Origin: Pedobacter frigiditerrae
GTDB taxonomy: Bacteria; Bacteroidota; Bacteroidia; Sphingobacteriales; Sphingobacteriaceae
Length of the DNA stretch: 64,000 nucleotides
NCBI RefSeq assembly: GCF_032678705.1
Contig: NZ_JAVTSS010000001.1
Coordinates: 744,001-808,000 of the forward strand
Direction of reading: 5' to 3'
The first letter of the stretch is position 1, and every line of letters begins with the position of its first letter. Made by a program: the position numbers and the translations under genes. Below are positions 8,429 to 17,600 of this stretch, piece by piece. The notes beneath the pieces were generated by a model. The model saw only the letters and a list, made by a program, of their open reading frames with translations. It was not told the DNA's origin and made no database searches.

Positions 8429-10000
8429 ATGAACCAAACTAAAATCGGCAATTACAGATGGACCATTTGCGCCCTTTTGTTTTTTGCAACCACAGTAAAC
8501 TACCTGGATAGACAGGTACTGAGTTTACTGAAGCCAACATTGGAAGAACAATTCGGTTGGTCTAACAGTGACTATGCAGATATTGCTGCAGTATTCCAAT
8601 TTACATATGCAATTGCAATGCTTTTTGCAGGTCGTTTTGTAGATAAATTAGGTACAAAATGGGGATATGGAATCGCTATTATTGTTTGGTCTATCGGAGC
8701 AATCATCCACGCTTATTCAATTTCAATCGGTACAGGAGTTGCATCTATTTTAACAACTTTTGGTATTGCTGCATTACCAGTGTCTATTCTCGGTTTTATG
8801 TTTTCTCGAGCCGTCTTGGCAATTGGTGAATCAGGGAATTTTCCTGCTGCAATTAAAGCTACGGCAGAATATCATCCAAAAAAGGAACGCTCATTTGCAA
8901 CAGGTATCTTTAATTCTGGTGCAAACGTAGGAGCAATTTTAGCACCAATTACCGTTCCATGGATTGCAAAACATTGGGGTTGGGAAAGAGCTTTTGAGTT
9001 AGTTGGTGCCGTTGGATTTTTATGGTTATTCTTTTGGTTAATTTTCTATGAATCTCCAGAAAAGCAAAAACGTTTAAAAGCTGCAGAATTAGCTTACATC
9101 AATAGTGATGAAGATGAGGTTGCCGATAAAGCAAATGTTGAAAAAGTTAAGTGGTTTAAATTGTTAGGGTTTAGACAAACTTGGGCATTCACTTTTGGTA
9201 AGTTCATGACTGATGGTGTTTGGTGGTTCTTTTTGTTTTGGTTACCAGGTTTTTTAAAGGACCAATATGCAATGACTAGTGATGACATTCGTTGGCCATT
9301 AGCTGTTTTATATAGCATGACCATGATAGGAAGTATTGGTGGTGGTTGGTTGCCAAAATACTTTGCAGATAAAGGTTATGCTGTTTATGATGGAAGAATG
9401 AGAGCAATGTTTGTTATTGCACTTTTCCCATTAATTGTTTTGTTTGCGCAACCTTTTGGTCATTATTCTTTCTGGATTCCAGTTATATTAATTGGAGTAG
9501 GAGCGTCTGCTCACCAAGCTTGGTCGGCAAATATTTTCACAACGGTTTCAGATATGTTTCCTAAAAGAGCAATTGGTTCGGTAGTTGGAATTGGTGGTTT
9601 TGCTGGTGGTATGGGCGGTGTGTTGGTAACTAAAATTGGCGGTTGGATTTTCGATAGCTATGCCAATAAAGGTATCTCAGAATCATTTGCAAAATTCAAC
9701 GAAATGGGTAACAGTTCGTTCGTAAATCAAATTACTTCTATGGATTTGGCTAGCAAATATGGCGACAAAGTAAACTTGAATATCATGTCATTGAATAAGT
9801 TACCAGTTGAAGTAGCTGATAAATTAAAAGCTGTTGATGCAAATCTATTTACCCAATTGCTAGAAATTCAAAAGCCATTAGTTCAATCAAATATGACTGT
9901 TGCTTACACCATTATGTTCGCCTTTTGTGCAGTCGCTTATTTAATTGCTTGGTCTGTCATGAAGTTATTAGTTCCAAAATATAAAAAGATTACGCTATAA
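8429..10000 (+). CDS. exuT: Hexuronate transporter, ExuT-like MFS permease
   Basis: A 523-residue inner-membrane major facilitator permease of the anion:cation symporter (ExuT/phthalate permease) group, recognised by NYLDRQVLS in helix 1 and RFVDKLGTKWG in the first cytoplasmic loop. Its place in the cluster makes hexuronate uptake the likely job. It is about 90 residues longer than usual. Extra polar sequence lies between the last two helices (about residues 418-490, rich in Lys, Asn and Ser), a loop I do not recognise from E. coli ExuT. The GapN-like gene begins 3 bases after the stop. Confidence 0.88.
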   Translation: MNQTKIGNYRWTICALLFFATTVNYLDRQVLSLLKPTLEEQFGWSNSDYADIAAVFQFTYAIAMLFAGRFVDKLGTKWGYGIAIIVWSIGAIIHAYSISIGTGVASILTTFGIAALPVSILGFMFSRAVLAIGESGNFPAAIKATAEYHPKKERSFATGIFNSGANVGAILAPITVPWIAKHWGWERAFELVGAVGFLWLFFWLIFYESPEKQKRLKAAELAYINSDEDEVADKANVEKVKWFKLLGFRQTWAFTFGKFMTDGVWWFFLFWLPGFLKDQYAMTSDDIRWPLAVLYSMTMIGSIGGGWLPKYFADKGYAVYDGRMRAMFVIALFPLIVLFAQPFGHYSFWIPVILIGVGASAHQAWSANIFTTVSDMFPKRAIGSVVGIGGFAGGMGGVLVTKIGGWIFDSYANKGISESFAKFNEMGNSSFVNQITSMDLASKYGDKVNLNIMSLNKLPVEVADKLKAVDANLFTQLLEIQKPLVQSNMTVAYTIMFAFCAVAYLIAWSVMKLLVPKYKKITL

Positions 10001-10003
10001 ATT

Positions 10004-11629
10004 ATGAACTTTCAAGAAGAATTGGATTCACTCTTTTTAACAGAAGAGCAGATTCCTACTGCCTTTAAATTGGCAGCAGAAGTTAACCAACGCGAATATT
10101 TATCCAATGGAGAAATGTTGCCTTGGAGTGGTGATGTTCACACTGTGTTATCGCCAATTTGTATCAAAACTGAAAAAGGTTTAGAGCGAAAGGTTATTGG
10201 AACTTATCCACTTTGTGATGCTGCAGAAGCTACAGCTTCTCTTGATGCAGCAGTAGCAGCCTATAACAATGGTAGGGGTGAATGGCCAACAATGGGCGTT
10301 GCGCAAAGAATAGAATGTGTAGAGCGATTTACCCATGCCATTATTGAAAAAAAACAAGAAGTTGTAAAGTTAATCATGTGGGAGATAGGTAAAACATTTG
10401 CTGATTCTACTAAAGAATTTGACCGTACAATTGAATATATTCAAGCTACAATTGATGCATTAAAAGATTTAGACCGTCAATCATCTGGCTTCACAATGGA
10501 GCAAGGAATTGTAGCTCAAATTCGTCGCTCTCCATTGGGTGTGGTTTTATGTATGGGTCCGTTTAACTATCCATTAAATGAAACTTTTACAACATTAATT
10601 CCTGCGTTGATAATGGGTAACACTATTTTATTTAAACCACCTAAACACGGAACATTATTATTTTATCCATTATTAGAAGCATTTAAAAACTGTTTTCCTA
10701 AAGGTGTGGTTAACACGATTTATGGTCGTGGAAATAAAATCATTCCAGGTTTAATGGAGTCGGGTAAAATCAATGTTTTAACTTTGATTGGCTCTAGTAA
10801 GGTAGCTAACGAATTGAAAAAGATGCACCCAAAAGTAAATCGTTTACGTGCTATTTTGGGTTTAGATGCAAAAAATGCAGCTATTATTACAGCAAAGGCA
10901 GATTTAAAACTTGCTGTTCAAGAAACTGTACTTGGTTCGCTTTCATTTAACGGACAAAGGTGTACTGCCTTGAAGATTATTTTTGTTCACCGTAGCTTAG
11001 CTGATGAGTTTTTGAAACAACTTTCAGAGTCAGTTAATAAATTAAAGTTTGGTATGCCTTGGGTTGATGGCGTTTCTTTAACACCATTGCCAGAGCCTCA
11101 TAAACCCGCTTATTTGAAAGAAGTTATAGATGATGCAATTTCAAAAGGAGCAAAAGTGATGAATGAAAATGGTGGAGCAACAAATGAGTCGTTTGTTTTT
11201 CCAGCTGTTGTTTATCCAGTTAATGCACAAATGAAATTATATACAGAAGAACAATTTGGTCCAGTTGTACCAGTTGTGCCTTTTGATGATTTAGAGGAAA
11301 CGATTCAATACCTAATCGATTCTACCCACGGTCAGCAAGTAAGTATTTTCAGTAACGATGAGCAAGAAGTAGCTGCTTTGATTGATCCTTTGGTTAATCA
11401 GGTTAGTAGAGTAAATATTAACTGCCAATGCCAACGTGGACCAGATGTTTTCCCTTTTACAGGTAGAAAAGATAGTGCTGAAGGTACACTTTCGGTTGTT
11501 GATGCTTTGCGTTCGTTTTCTATTAGGTCGCTTGTGGCAACGAAACTAAACGAAAACAATAAACACTTATTAAATGAAATTATTGATAGCAATAGTTCAA
11601 ACTTTTTAAGTACCAAATACTTGTTTTAA
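10004..11629 (+). CDS. GapN-like aldehyde dehydrogenase lacking the usual general-base Glu
   Basis: A 541-residue aldehyde dehydrogenase, most like non-phosphorylating NADP-dependent glyceraldehyde-3-phosphate dehydrogenase (GapN). That role would oxidise the glyceraldehyde-3-phosphate released by Eda to 3-phosphoglycerate and give NADPH. The nucleophile is Cys320 in FNGQRCTALK, and GPFNYPLNE near residue 185 is the oxyanion/cofactor loop. The stretch that normally reads ELGGK reads GLDAK (residues 286-290), so the residue 34 positions before the Cys, the usual Glu, is Gly286. It is the last gene of the cluster, 3 bases after exuT. An aldehyde intermediate of sugar degradation is an alternative substrate. 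Confidence 0.75.
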   Translation: MNFQEELDSLFLTEEQIPTAFKLAAEVNQREYLSNGEMLPWSGDVHTVLSPICIKTEKGLERKVIGTYPLCDAAEATASLDAAVAAYNNGRGEWPTMGVAQRIECVERFTHAIIEKKQEVVKLIMWEIGKTFADSTKEFDRTIEYIQATIDALKDLDRQSSGFTMEQGIVAQIRRSPLGVVLCMGPFNYPLNETFTTLIPALIMGNTILFKPPKHGTLLFYPLLEAFKNCFPKGVVNTIYGRGNKIIPGLMESGKINVLTLIGSSKVANELKKMHPKVNRLRAILGLDAKNAAIITAKADLKLAVQETVLGSLSFNGQRCTALKIIFVHRSLADEFLKQLSESVNKLKFGMPWVDGVSLTPLPEPHKPAYLKEVIDDAISKGAKVMNENGGATNESFVFPAVVYPVNAQMKLYTEEQFGPVVPVVPFDDLEETIQYLIDSTHGQQVSIFSNDEQEVAALIDPLVNQVSRVNINCQCQRGPDVFPFTGRKDSAEGTLSVVDALRSFSIRSLVATKLNENNKHLLNEIIDSNSSNFLSTKYLF

Positions 11630-11735
11630 AAGCGATGAGACCTTTTTTAGAGCTTTCAAAAAAGAGATTTTGTGTCACATTTACACTATAATAAAAAAAA
11701 GAGTGTTTAAACTTTCTTTTATTTATAAAATTAGT

Positions 11736-11743
11736 TACATTTG
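11736..11743 (+). promoter_or_regulatory. TAnnTTTG promoter of a possible small RNA
   Basis: TACATTTG is an exact match to the Bacteroidota -7 consensus. It sits about 42 bases before a strong terminator hairpin, with no open frame between. No clear TTG -33 element is seen at the usual distance upstream. Confidence 0.4.
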
Positions 11744-11748
11744 AGCTT

Positions 11749-11816
11749 ACCCTTTCGGGGGTATGTTTTTCATAGGTAGATGTAGGGTCTGAAACTTGTT
11801 TCAGGCCCTTTTTTAT
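11749..11816 (+). ncRNA. Candidate small RNA of about 65-70 nt
   Basis: Between the TAnnTTTG box and an intrinsic terminator lies a short segment with two hairpins: TACCC...GGGTA near 11748-11763 and the terminator stem at 11785-11808. It holds no ORF. It might be an independent sRNA, or the leader and attenuator of something lost; I do not recognise the family. The start is approximate, placed 5-7 bases after the promoter box. Confidence 0.3.
11785..11816 (+). terminator. Intrinsic terminator
   Basis: GGGTCTGAAAC and GTTTCAGGCCC form an 11-bp stem with one G-T wobble, followed by TTTTTTATT. It lies 155 bases after the GapN-like gene and ends either the hexuronate transcript or the small RNA candidate. 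Confidence 0.8.
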
Positions 11817-11818
11817 TC

Positions 11819-11852
11819 CCCTCCACTGGAGGGGTGCCCAAAGGGTGGGGTG
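11819..11852. repeat. GC-rich intergenic repeat
   Basis: CCCCTCCACTGGAGGGG forms a near-palindrome and is followed by a GGGTGGGGTGG tail. This phrase type is widespread between Bacteroidota genes. It is much richer in G and C than its surroundings. Confidence 0.45.
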
Positions 11853-11914
11853 GTTTATTGTTTATAATAGCTTTTGACTCTATTTCTTCACCATCCAAAA
11901 AACTATAACAATCG

Positions 11915-11922
11915 TATATTTG
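11915..11922 (+). promoter_or_regulatory. TAnnTTTG promoter of ubiX
   Basis: TATATTTG is an exact consensus match ending 8 bases before the ubiX ATG. Transcription would start only a few bases before the start codon, giving an almost leaderless mRNA. Confidence 0.55.
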
Positions 11923-11930
11923 CTTAGATT

Positions 11931-12500
11931 ATGGTCAAAAAGAAAAAAATAATTGTTGCCATTACAGGTGCTAGCGGTTCTGTGTATGCAAAGCTATTAT
12001 TAGATAATTTGATGAAACTTTCATCTCAAATCGATAAAGTAGGCGTTGTAATGTCTGATAACGCAAAGGAAGTGTGGCGCTTTGAATTGGGAAATGAAGA
12101 TTATGACAATTATCCATTTACTTTTTATCATAAAATGGATTTTAATGCGCCATTTGCCTCCGGCTCTGCAAAATATGATACAATGATTATCATTCCTTGC
12201 TCAATGGGAACATTAGGCCGTATCGCCCACGGCATATCTAACGATTTAATTTCTCGTGCCGCTGATGTAATTTTAAAAGAACGTAGAAAATTAATTGCAG
12301 TTGTTCGCGATACTCCGTTTAGTTTAATCCACATCAATAATTTAAAAGCCGTAACAGAAGCTGGAGGGATTATTTGCCCTGCTAATCCATCATTTTATAG
12401 CTTACCAAAAACAATAGAGGATGTAGCGCAAACAGTAGTTAACCGCGTAATCGATTTAGCTGGGTTAGAATCTGAAAGTTATAGATGGAATGAGGATTAA
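11931..12500 (+). CDS. ubiX: Flavin prenyltransferase UbiX
   Basis: A 189-residue flavoprotein that joins dimethylallyl phosphate to FMN to make prenylated FMN, the cofactor of UbiD-type decarboxylases. The N-terminal FMN-binding motif TGASGSVYAK is at about residues 12-21, and IPCSMGTLGRIAHG near residue 85 and the RDTPFSLIH segment near 125 are family hallmarks. A UbiD homologue that would need this cofactor lies at 40946-42778. Bacteroidota use menaquinone and not ubiquinone, so the substrate decarboxylated by the pair is open. Confidence 0.95.
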   Translation: MVKKKKIIVAITGASGSVYAKLLLDNLMKLSSQIDKVGVVMSDNAKEVWRFELGNEDYDNYPFTFYHKMDFNAPFASGSAKYDTMIIIPCSMGTLGRIAHGISNDLISRAADVILKERRKLIAVVRDTPFSLIHINNLKAVTEAGGIICPANPSFYSLPKTIEDVAQTVVNRVIDLAGLESESYRWNED

Positions 12501-12576
12501 ATTTCATTGATAATTAATGCATAACTAGATTAGAAAAGCCGAAATTTTAATTTTATTTTTAGGAAATTTAATCAAG

Positions 12577-13158
12577 ATGCAACGTCTCATTTTATACTTT
12601 TTATTCTTTAGTTTAATTTTCTTTAGTTCCCTTTCATTTGCTCAGAAAGATTACATCGTAAATAATGCTGGTGATACCACAAAAGGACAATTTAAAAAGC
12701 AATTAATATCTGGTCTTAAATTTAAACCTGATGGGAATTCGCAATACGAAGATTTGAATTACGACGATTTGTCCGCCTATTACAAAAGTAAGGACAGTTC
12801 TTCGTATGTCTTAAAAGTTATTCCTACAGGTAAAAAACCAATATTTTTAGAGCGTTTGCAAAACGGCAAGATAAAACTTTATGAGCGTTTTATAGCTGGA
12901 ACCTATGGTTATATGGGTGGGGGCTCCCCAAGCCAAACTATTTGGTATGCGAGCAAGGATGACGGAGAACTCTTGGAAATTAAAACCAATAACGTTTTAG
13001 GGACTAGGGAGGATAGGAAAAATAATTTTTTCAATCTAATTGGAGATTACAAAGAACTTTGGGATGATTTTATTGCTGAAAAGAATTTCAGTTATGAAAT
13101 GATTGAATCTTATATTAAGAAATATAACTATTATCATAAATACTTATTAAAAAAGTAG
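12577..13158 (+). CDS. Exported protein of unknown function
   Basis: A 193-residue protein with a clear signal peptide (about 22 residues, ending at SFAQ), so it is probably periplasmic or outer-membrane associated. The mature part starts with DYIVNNAGDTTKGQ, a theme seen in many exported Bacteroidota proteins of unknown role, and is rich in Lys, Tyr and Asp. I recognise no enzyme motif. It stands alone between ubiX and mtaB. Confidence 0.75.
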   Translation: MQRLILYFLFFSLIFFSSLSFAQKDYIVNNAGDTTKGQFKKQLISGLKFKPDGNSQYEDLNYDDLSAYYKSKDSSSYVLKVIPTGKKPIFLERLQNGKIKLYERFIAGTYGYMGGGSPSQTIWYASKDDGELLEIKTNNVLGTREDRKNNFFNLIGDYKELWDDFIAEKNFSYEMIESYIKKYNYYHKYLLKK

Positions 13159-13187
13159 TCCTATTGTTAGGTAGTTGTAAGGTTTCC

Positions 13188-13226
13188 AACTAGTCGCAAT
13201 ACGCAATACGCAAATCTCAATACTAA
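13188..13226. repeat. Intergenic word repeat (CGCAATA)
   Basis: A short direct repeat CGCAATACGCAATACGCAA lies immediately upstream of the mtaB promoter. It belongs to the word-repeat class found at many gene borders in this window. Confidence 0.45.
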
Positions 13227-13230
13227 TAAT

Positions 13231-13238
13231 TATCTTTG
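13231..13238 (+). promoter_or_regulatory. TAnnTTTG promoter of mtaB
   Basis: TATCTTTG matches the consensus exactly and ends 8 bases before the ATG, the same near-leaderless spacing as at ubiX. No TTG -33 box is obvious. Confidence 0.55.
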
Positions 13239-13246
13239 CAACCTCA

Positions 13247-14566
13247 ATGAAAAAAGTTGCATTTTATACTCTTGGCTGTAAGCTAAACTTCTCAGAAACC
13301 TCAACCATTGGTCGTTTATTTACTGATGCGGGTTATGCTGTGGTTGAATTTACTGATGCAGCTGATGTATATGTAATCAATACTTGCTCAGTTACTGAAC
13401 ACGCCGATAAAAAATGTCGTAAAGTAGTAAAGGAAGCTTTAAAGTATTCTCCAAATGCTTATGTAACTATTGTTGGTTGTTATGCACAATTAAAACCTAC
13501 AGAAATTGCCGAAATTGAGGGTGTTGATATGGTTTTAGGAGCTGCTGAAAAATTTAGGATAGTAGAATTTATTTCAGACTTAACAAAAAATCCTAAGGCA
13601 GTTGTTCATCAGCAAAACATCGAAAAAGTAAACCATAATTTTATTGCAGCTTATTCAATTGGGGATAGAACTCGTACTTTTTTAAAAGTTCAAGATGGTT
13701 GCGATTATCCTTGTACTTATTGCACAATTCCTTTGGCACGCGGTGGAAGTAGGAGTGACACCATTGAAAATGTAGTTAATCGTGCTACTCAAATTGCGGC
13801 CGGTGGCGTTAAAGAAATCGTGCTTACAGGTGTAAATTTAGGCGATTTTGGTATTCGTGATGGACAAAGACAAGATAAATTCTTCGACCTTGTTAAAGCA
13901 TTAGATGAAGTTGATGGAATTGAACGTATTCGTATTTCTTCAATCGAGCCTAACTTGTTAAGCAATGAGATTATAGAATTTGTTGCTACCTCAAAACGTT
14001 TTGTTCCTCATTTTCACATTCCATTACAATCTGGCTCTAATAAGATTTTAGGTTTGATGAAAAGACGTTATCAACGTGAGTTATATACGGAACGCGTAGC
14101 GAAAATTAAGGCAGTAATGCCAAATTGCTGTATTGGTGTTGATGTAATTGTTGGTTTTCCTGGAGAAACTCACTATGATTTTTTAGACACTTATCAATTC
14201 TTAAATGAATTGGATATTTCATATTTACACGTATTTACCTACTCTGAACGTGAGCAAACTGAAGCTGCTACCATGAAAGGTAAAGTTACTGGCAGCACTC
14301 GTTTTGATAGAAATAAAATGTTGCACATTCTTTCAGATAAAAAAAGAAGAGCTTTCTATCAATCTCAAATCGGTTCTACGGCTCAAGTGCTTTTTGAAGA
14401 CGACCAGAAAAACGGTTTTATGCATGGGTTTACTAAAAATTATGTAAAGGTTAAAGCTAAATACGACCCTGTAATGGTTAACGAGATTAAAAACGTTAAA
14501 TTAATAGAGCTTTTAGCAGATGGCGAAGTAGAAGTAGCTGAAGCAGAGGAAGTCTTAGCTCATTAA
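13247..14566 (+). CDS. mtaB: tRNA t6A37 methylthiotransferase MtaB
   Basis: A 439-residue radical-SAM enzyme that adds a methylthio group to N6-threonylcarbamoyladenosine at tRNA position 37. The N-terminal UPF0004 domain supplies three cluster-binding cysteines in LGCKLN, NTCSVT and VGCYAQ. The radical SAM cluster cysteines are 152, 156 and 159 (GCDYPCTYC). A TRAM-like RNA-binding tail follows from about residue 375. The LGCKLN start and moderate length favour MtaB over RimO or MiaB. Confidence 0.93.
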   Translation: MKKVAFYTLGCKLNFSETSTIGRLFTDAGYAVVEFTDAADVYVINTCSVTEHADKKCRKVVKEALKYSPNAYVTIVGCYAQLKPTEIAEIEGVDMVLGAAEKFRIVEFISDLTKNPKAVVHQQNIEKVNHNFIAAYSIGDRTRTFLKVQDGCDYPCTYCTIPLARGGSRSDTIENVVNRATQIAAGGVKEIVLTGVNLGDFGIRDGQRQDKFFDLVKALDEVDGIERIRISSIEPNLLSNEIIEFVATSKRFVPHFHIPLQSGSNKILGLMKRRYQRELYTERVAKIKAVMPNCCIGVDVIVGFPGETHYDFLDTYQFLNELDISYLHVFTYSEREQTEAATMKGKVTGSTRFDRNKMLHILSDKKRRAFYQSQIGSTAQVLFEDDQKNGFMHGFTKNYVKVKAKYDPVMVNEIKNVKLIELLADGEVEVAEAEEVLAH

Positions 14567-14663
14567 ATCCCTAAAATTTTCTCTTTAAAATACCCAGTTG
14601 TGGGTATATAGCACTAGTTTTTATATTGTAATATTGTGTGTGTAATGCTCACAAAATTGCCTT

Positions 14664-17600
14664 ATGAAAAATTTATCGTTTTCTGCTATAAAAGGATTTC
14701 TAGTTTTAACGCTTATAATTCTTTCTATTTCTACAAAGGCTCAGGTTGCTAAAACTGTTGTTAGAAATTTTAACTTTAAGGTAGATTACGTTTATTACGG
14801 CAAGGCCGATAGTGTTTACCTTTTTATTTATGAGGGAGGTAAATTAGGTGTAAAGGTTGGTCAGCAAGGTAAAGTGTTCGGAACTTATTCTTCTGCTAAA
14901 CCAAATCGCTCACAAAAAGAGCTAGGTTTTAGTACAATTGTTAAAGTAATGGGCGATACTATAATTGCTAAAACAACACTGTATAAGCCCAATATTGCCG
15001 ATGAAAGAGCAATGGCAAATGATTATTTGAGTTTAGATATTAATCTGCCTCAAAACAATTATAATAGTCTATTTTATGACTTAGCATTAATGCAAATCAC
15101 GTTTCTAGATAACTCTAGGGACAAATTATATTCATTAAAGCAAATCCTTACAAAAGATTCAAAGCCTCTTGAAGATTCTATCATTACCAGAAGCATAGTT
15201 GATATTAAATCAATTTATGATATGGTTAAGGATGATGACAAGTATAAGAGTCTTAAGGTGAAAATGACAGATGGGAGGTATAAAGGGAGAACAGTTTTGG
15301 ATGTTATGGCTAAAACAAACAAAACGGATATCATTGGATTCTTGAAATTTGTTAAATCTTATCCTGGTAAATACATTGGAACTAGCTGGAAAATGGGTGA
15401 AGTTTTTGCCACTTGGGTTATCAATAATGCGCCATTAAATAATCAAGAAGTGCTAGATTCTGTAAAACACTATGCAACAGATAAAATAAGGTATGAAAAG
15501 TTCCTTGTAGCAAACAGAAGTATAATTGTTAAAGACGAATATTTAAAATCTTGGGTAGTAATAGCATTGGATAAAACAAATGATGGCAAGAATTTAGAAG
15601 CAGATAACTTATTAAAAGAAACCCTTAAAGCAGGAACGTTTCTAAAAGATACTTCAGGGTTAGGGTTTTATCATTATATACAGGCTCAAATTTATCAAGA
15701 TAAGCAACAATATTTACAGGCTATTGTACATACCAACAAGGCTATTGAGTTTTTTAGGCAATCAAAATATTGGGAATATTATATCAAACTAAAACTTAAA
15801 AGAATTTACATTGAAGTTATGCTTAGTGATTTTGTAGCTGCAACAAAAACTTACAATGAGCTCGAAAATGATTTTAAAGATTACAAAACACAACTTGAAC
15901 CAACTCTATTTACGAGTTTATTGGCACAACATTATGGTTATTATGGTTATTCTCTAAAAAGAAAAGGAGATTTAAATGAAGCTAAAATCTATTATGGAAA
16001 ATCTGCAGATGAATATCAAAAACTCGAAGACTTTTCCAGTAAAGTAGCAAATGCCTTGGCGAGAGAAAATGTTGCCGATATTTTAACGAATCAAAATAAT
16101 TACGAAGAAGCTGTTTCTGTTTACGACTCATTAATAGTGGTTTACAAGACTTTAAATCAATCTGATAAACGCTCGTATGCCATAAATAGTAAAGCTTATG
16201 CTTATAGTAAAATGGGCAAATATGATAAAAACATCGAGTTTGCAAATGAAGCTTTAGCGATTCAATTAAAAACTGAAGATTGGAATAAAGCAGGTTATAG
16301 TTACTCGCAAATAGGTCAATCTCAATGGAGCTTAGGTAAATTTAATGAAGCTGTTGCAGCACATAAACAATCAATTTTATACAGAAAAAAAGGGAATAAT
16401 TTTGAAGGGATGGGTTATTCCTATTCTAAATTAGGTAGTCTGTATATTGAAATTGGCGATAAAGTAAAAGCCATTGCCGCTTTAGATAGTGCTAAAATAT
16501 CCTATACAAAAGCTGGATTAAAAGATAAATTGGCAGAAATAGATGGCTCTATTGGAGATATCTATATAAAAGATAAAAATATTCCAAAAGCAATTGTACA
16601 TTATTTAGCAGCTTATGAAAGCTTAAAAGCACTTGGGCTAAAACAAGAAATGGCAAAGCAATTGTATAATATAGCAGATGCAGCTTATTGGGATGATATG
16701 GTGCAATCTCGTAAATATTATACCTTATCTTATGATTTGTACAAGGCGATTGGTATAAAAGACCAAATGTTATACTGCTTGTTGAATCTTGGGAATTTAG
16801 ATACTAGAGAAAAGAAATATGATAGTGCAGAAAAGTATTTTATTCAGGCATTAGCCATCTCAAAAGAGATTAATGGTAAAAGAGAACAAGCTATAACATA
16901 CAGAAAGTTAGCTGATGCCGCAAATACAAGACTTAATTTAGTGGATGCAATTTCTAAATATGAACAGTCACTAGCTATTTTTAAAGAGATTGACGAGAAA
17001 TCAGAGCAGTCTAGTGTTTTATTATCAATTGGTTACGCTAATGTTTCTTTAGGTAAGTTTAACAATGCTGAAACTGTAATGCAACAAGCGTTGGACATAT
17101 CTAAATCAACAAATAATTATGCCGGCAAGGCCGATGCCTTCGCAGCATTATCAGATTTACATCAGTTAAAAGGAGAATTCACAGAATCTAAAGTGTTGAT
17201 TGATAGTTGTTTTAAAATTTACAAACAGTTGAATAACGCTTATCAAATTGCTAATACACATATTCTTGCTGGTAATTATTACAATAGAATTTCAGATAAT
17301 ATCAATGCCATTAAAAGCTATACAGCAGCAGATAGTCTTTTTAAAGTAGAGAAATCGCCAGATAGTCGCTTTACAACTTTAAACAATATTGGAACGATTT
17401 ATTTTTATCAAGCAGATTATCCACAAGCCTTAAATTATTTTAATCAAGCAAATGCAATTATAAAAGCTCAACCTGTGGTAACAGAAAACACATTGTTGGT
17501 TACTACTAATTTGGGCGAGGTTTATTATCATCAGAAGAACTACATAGAGGCAGAAAAGATTTTGTTATTGTCTTTAAAGCTTTGCAACGAGAAGAATGCA

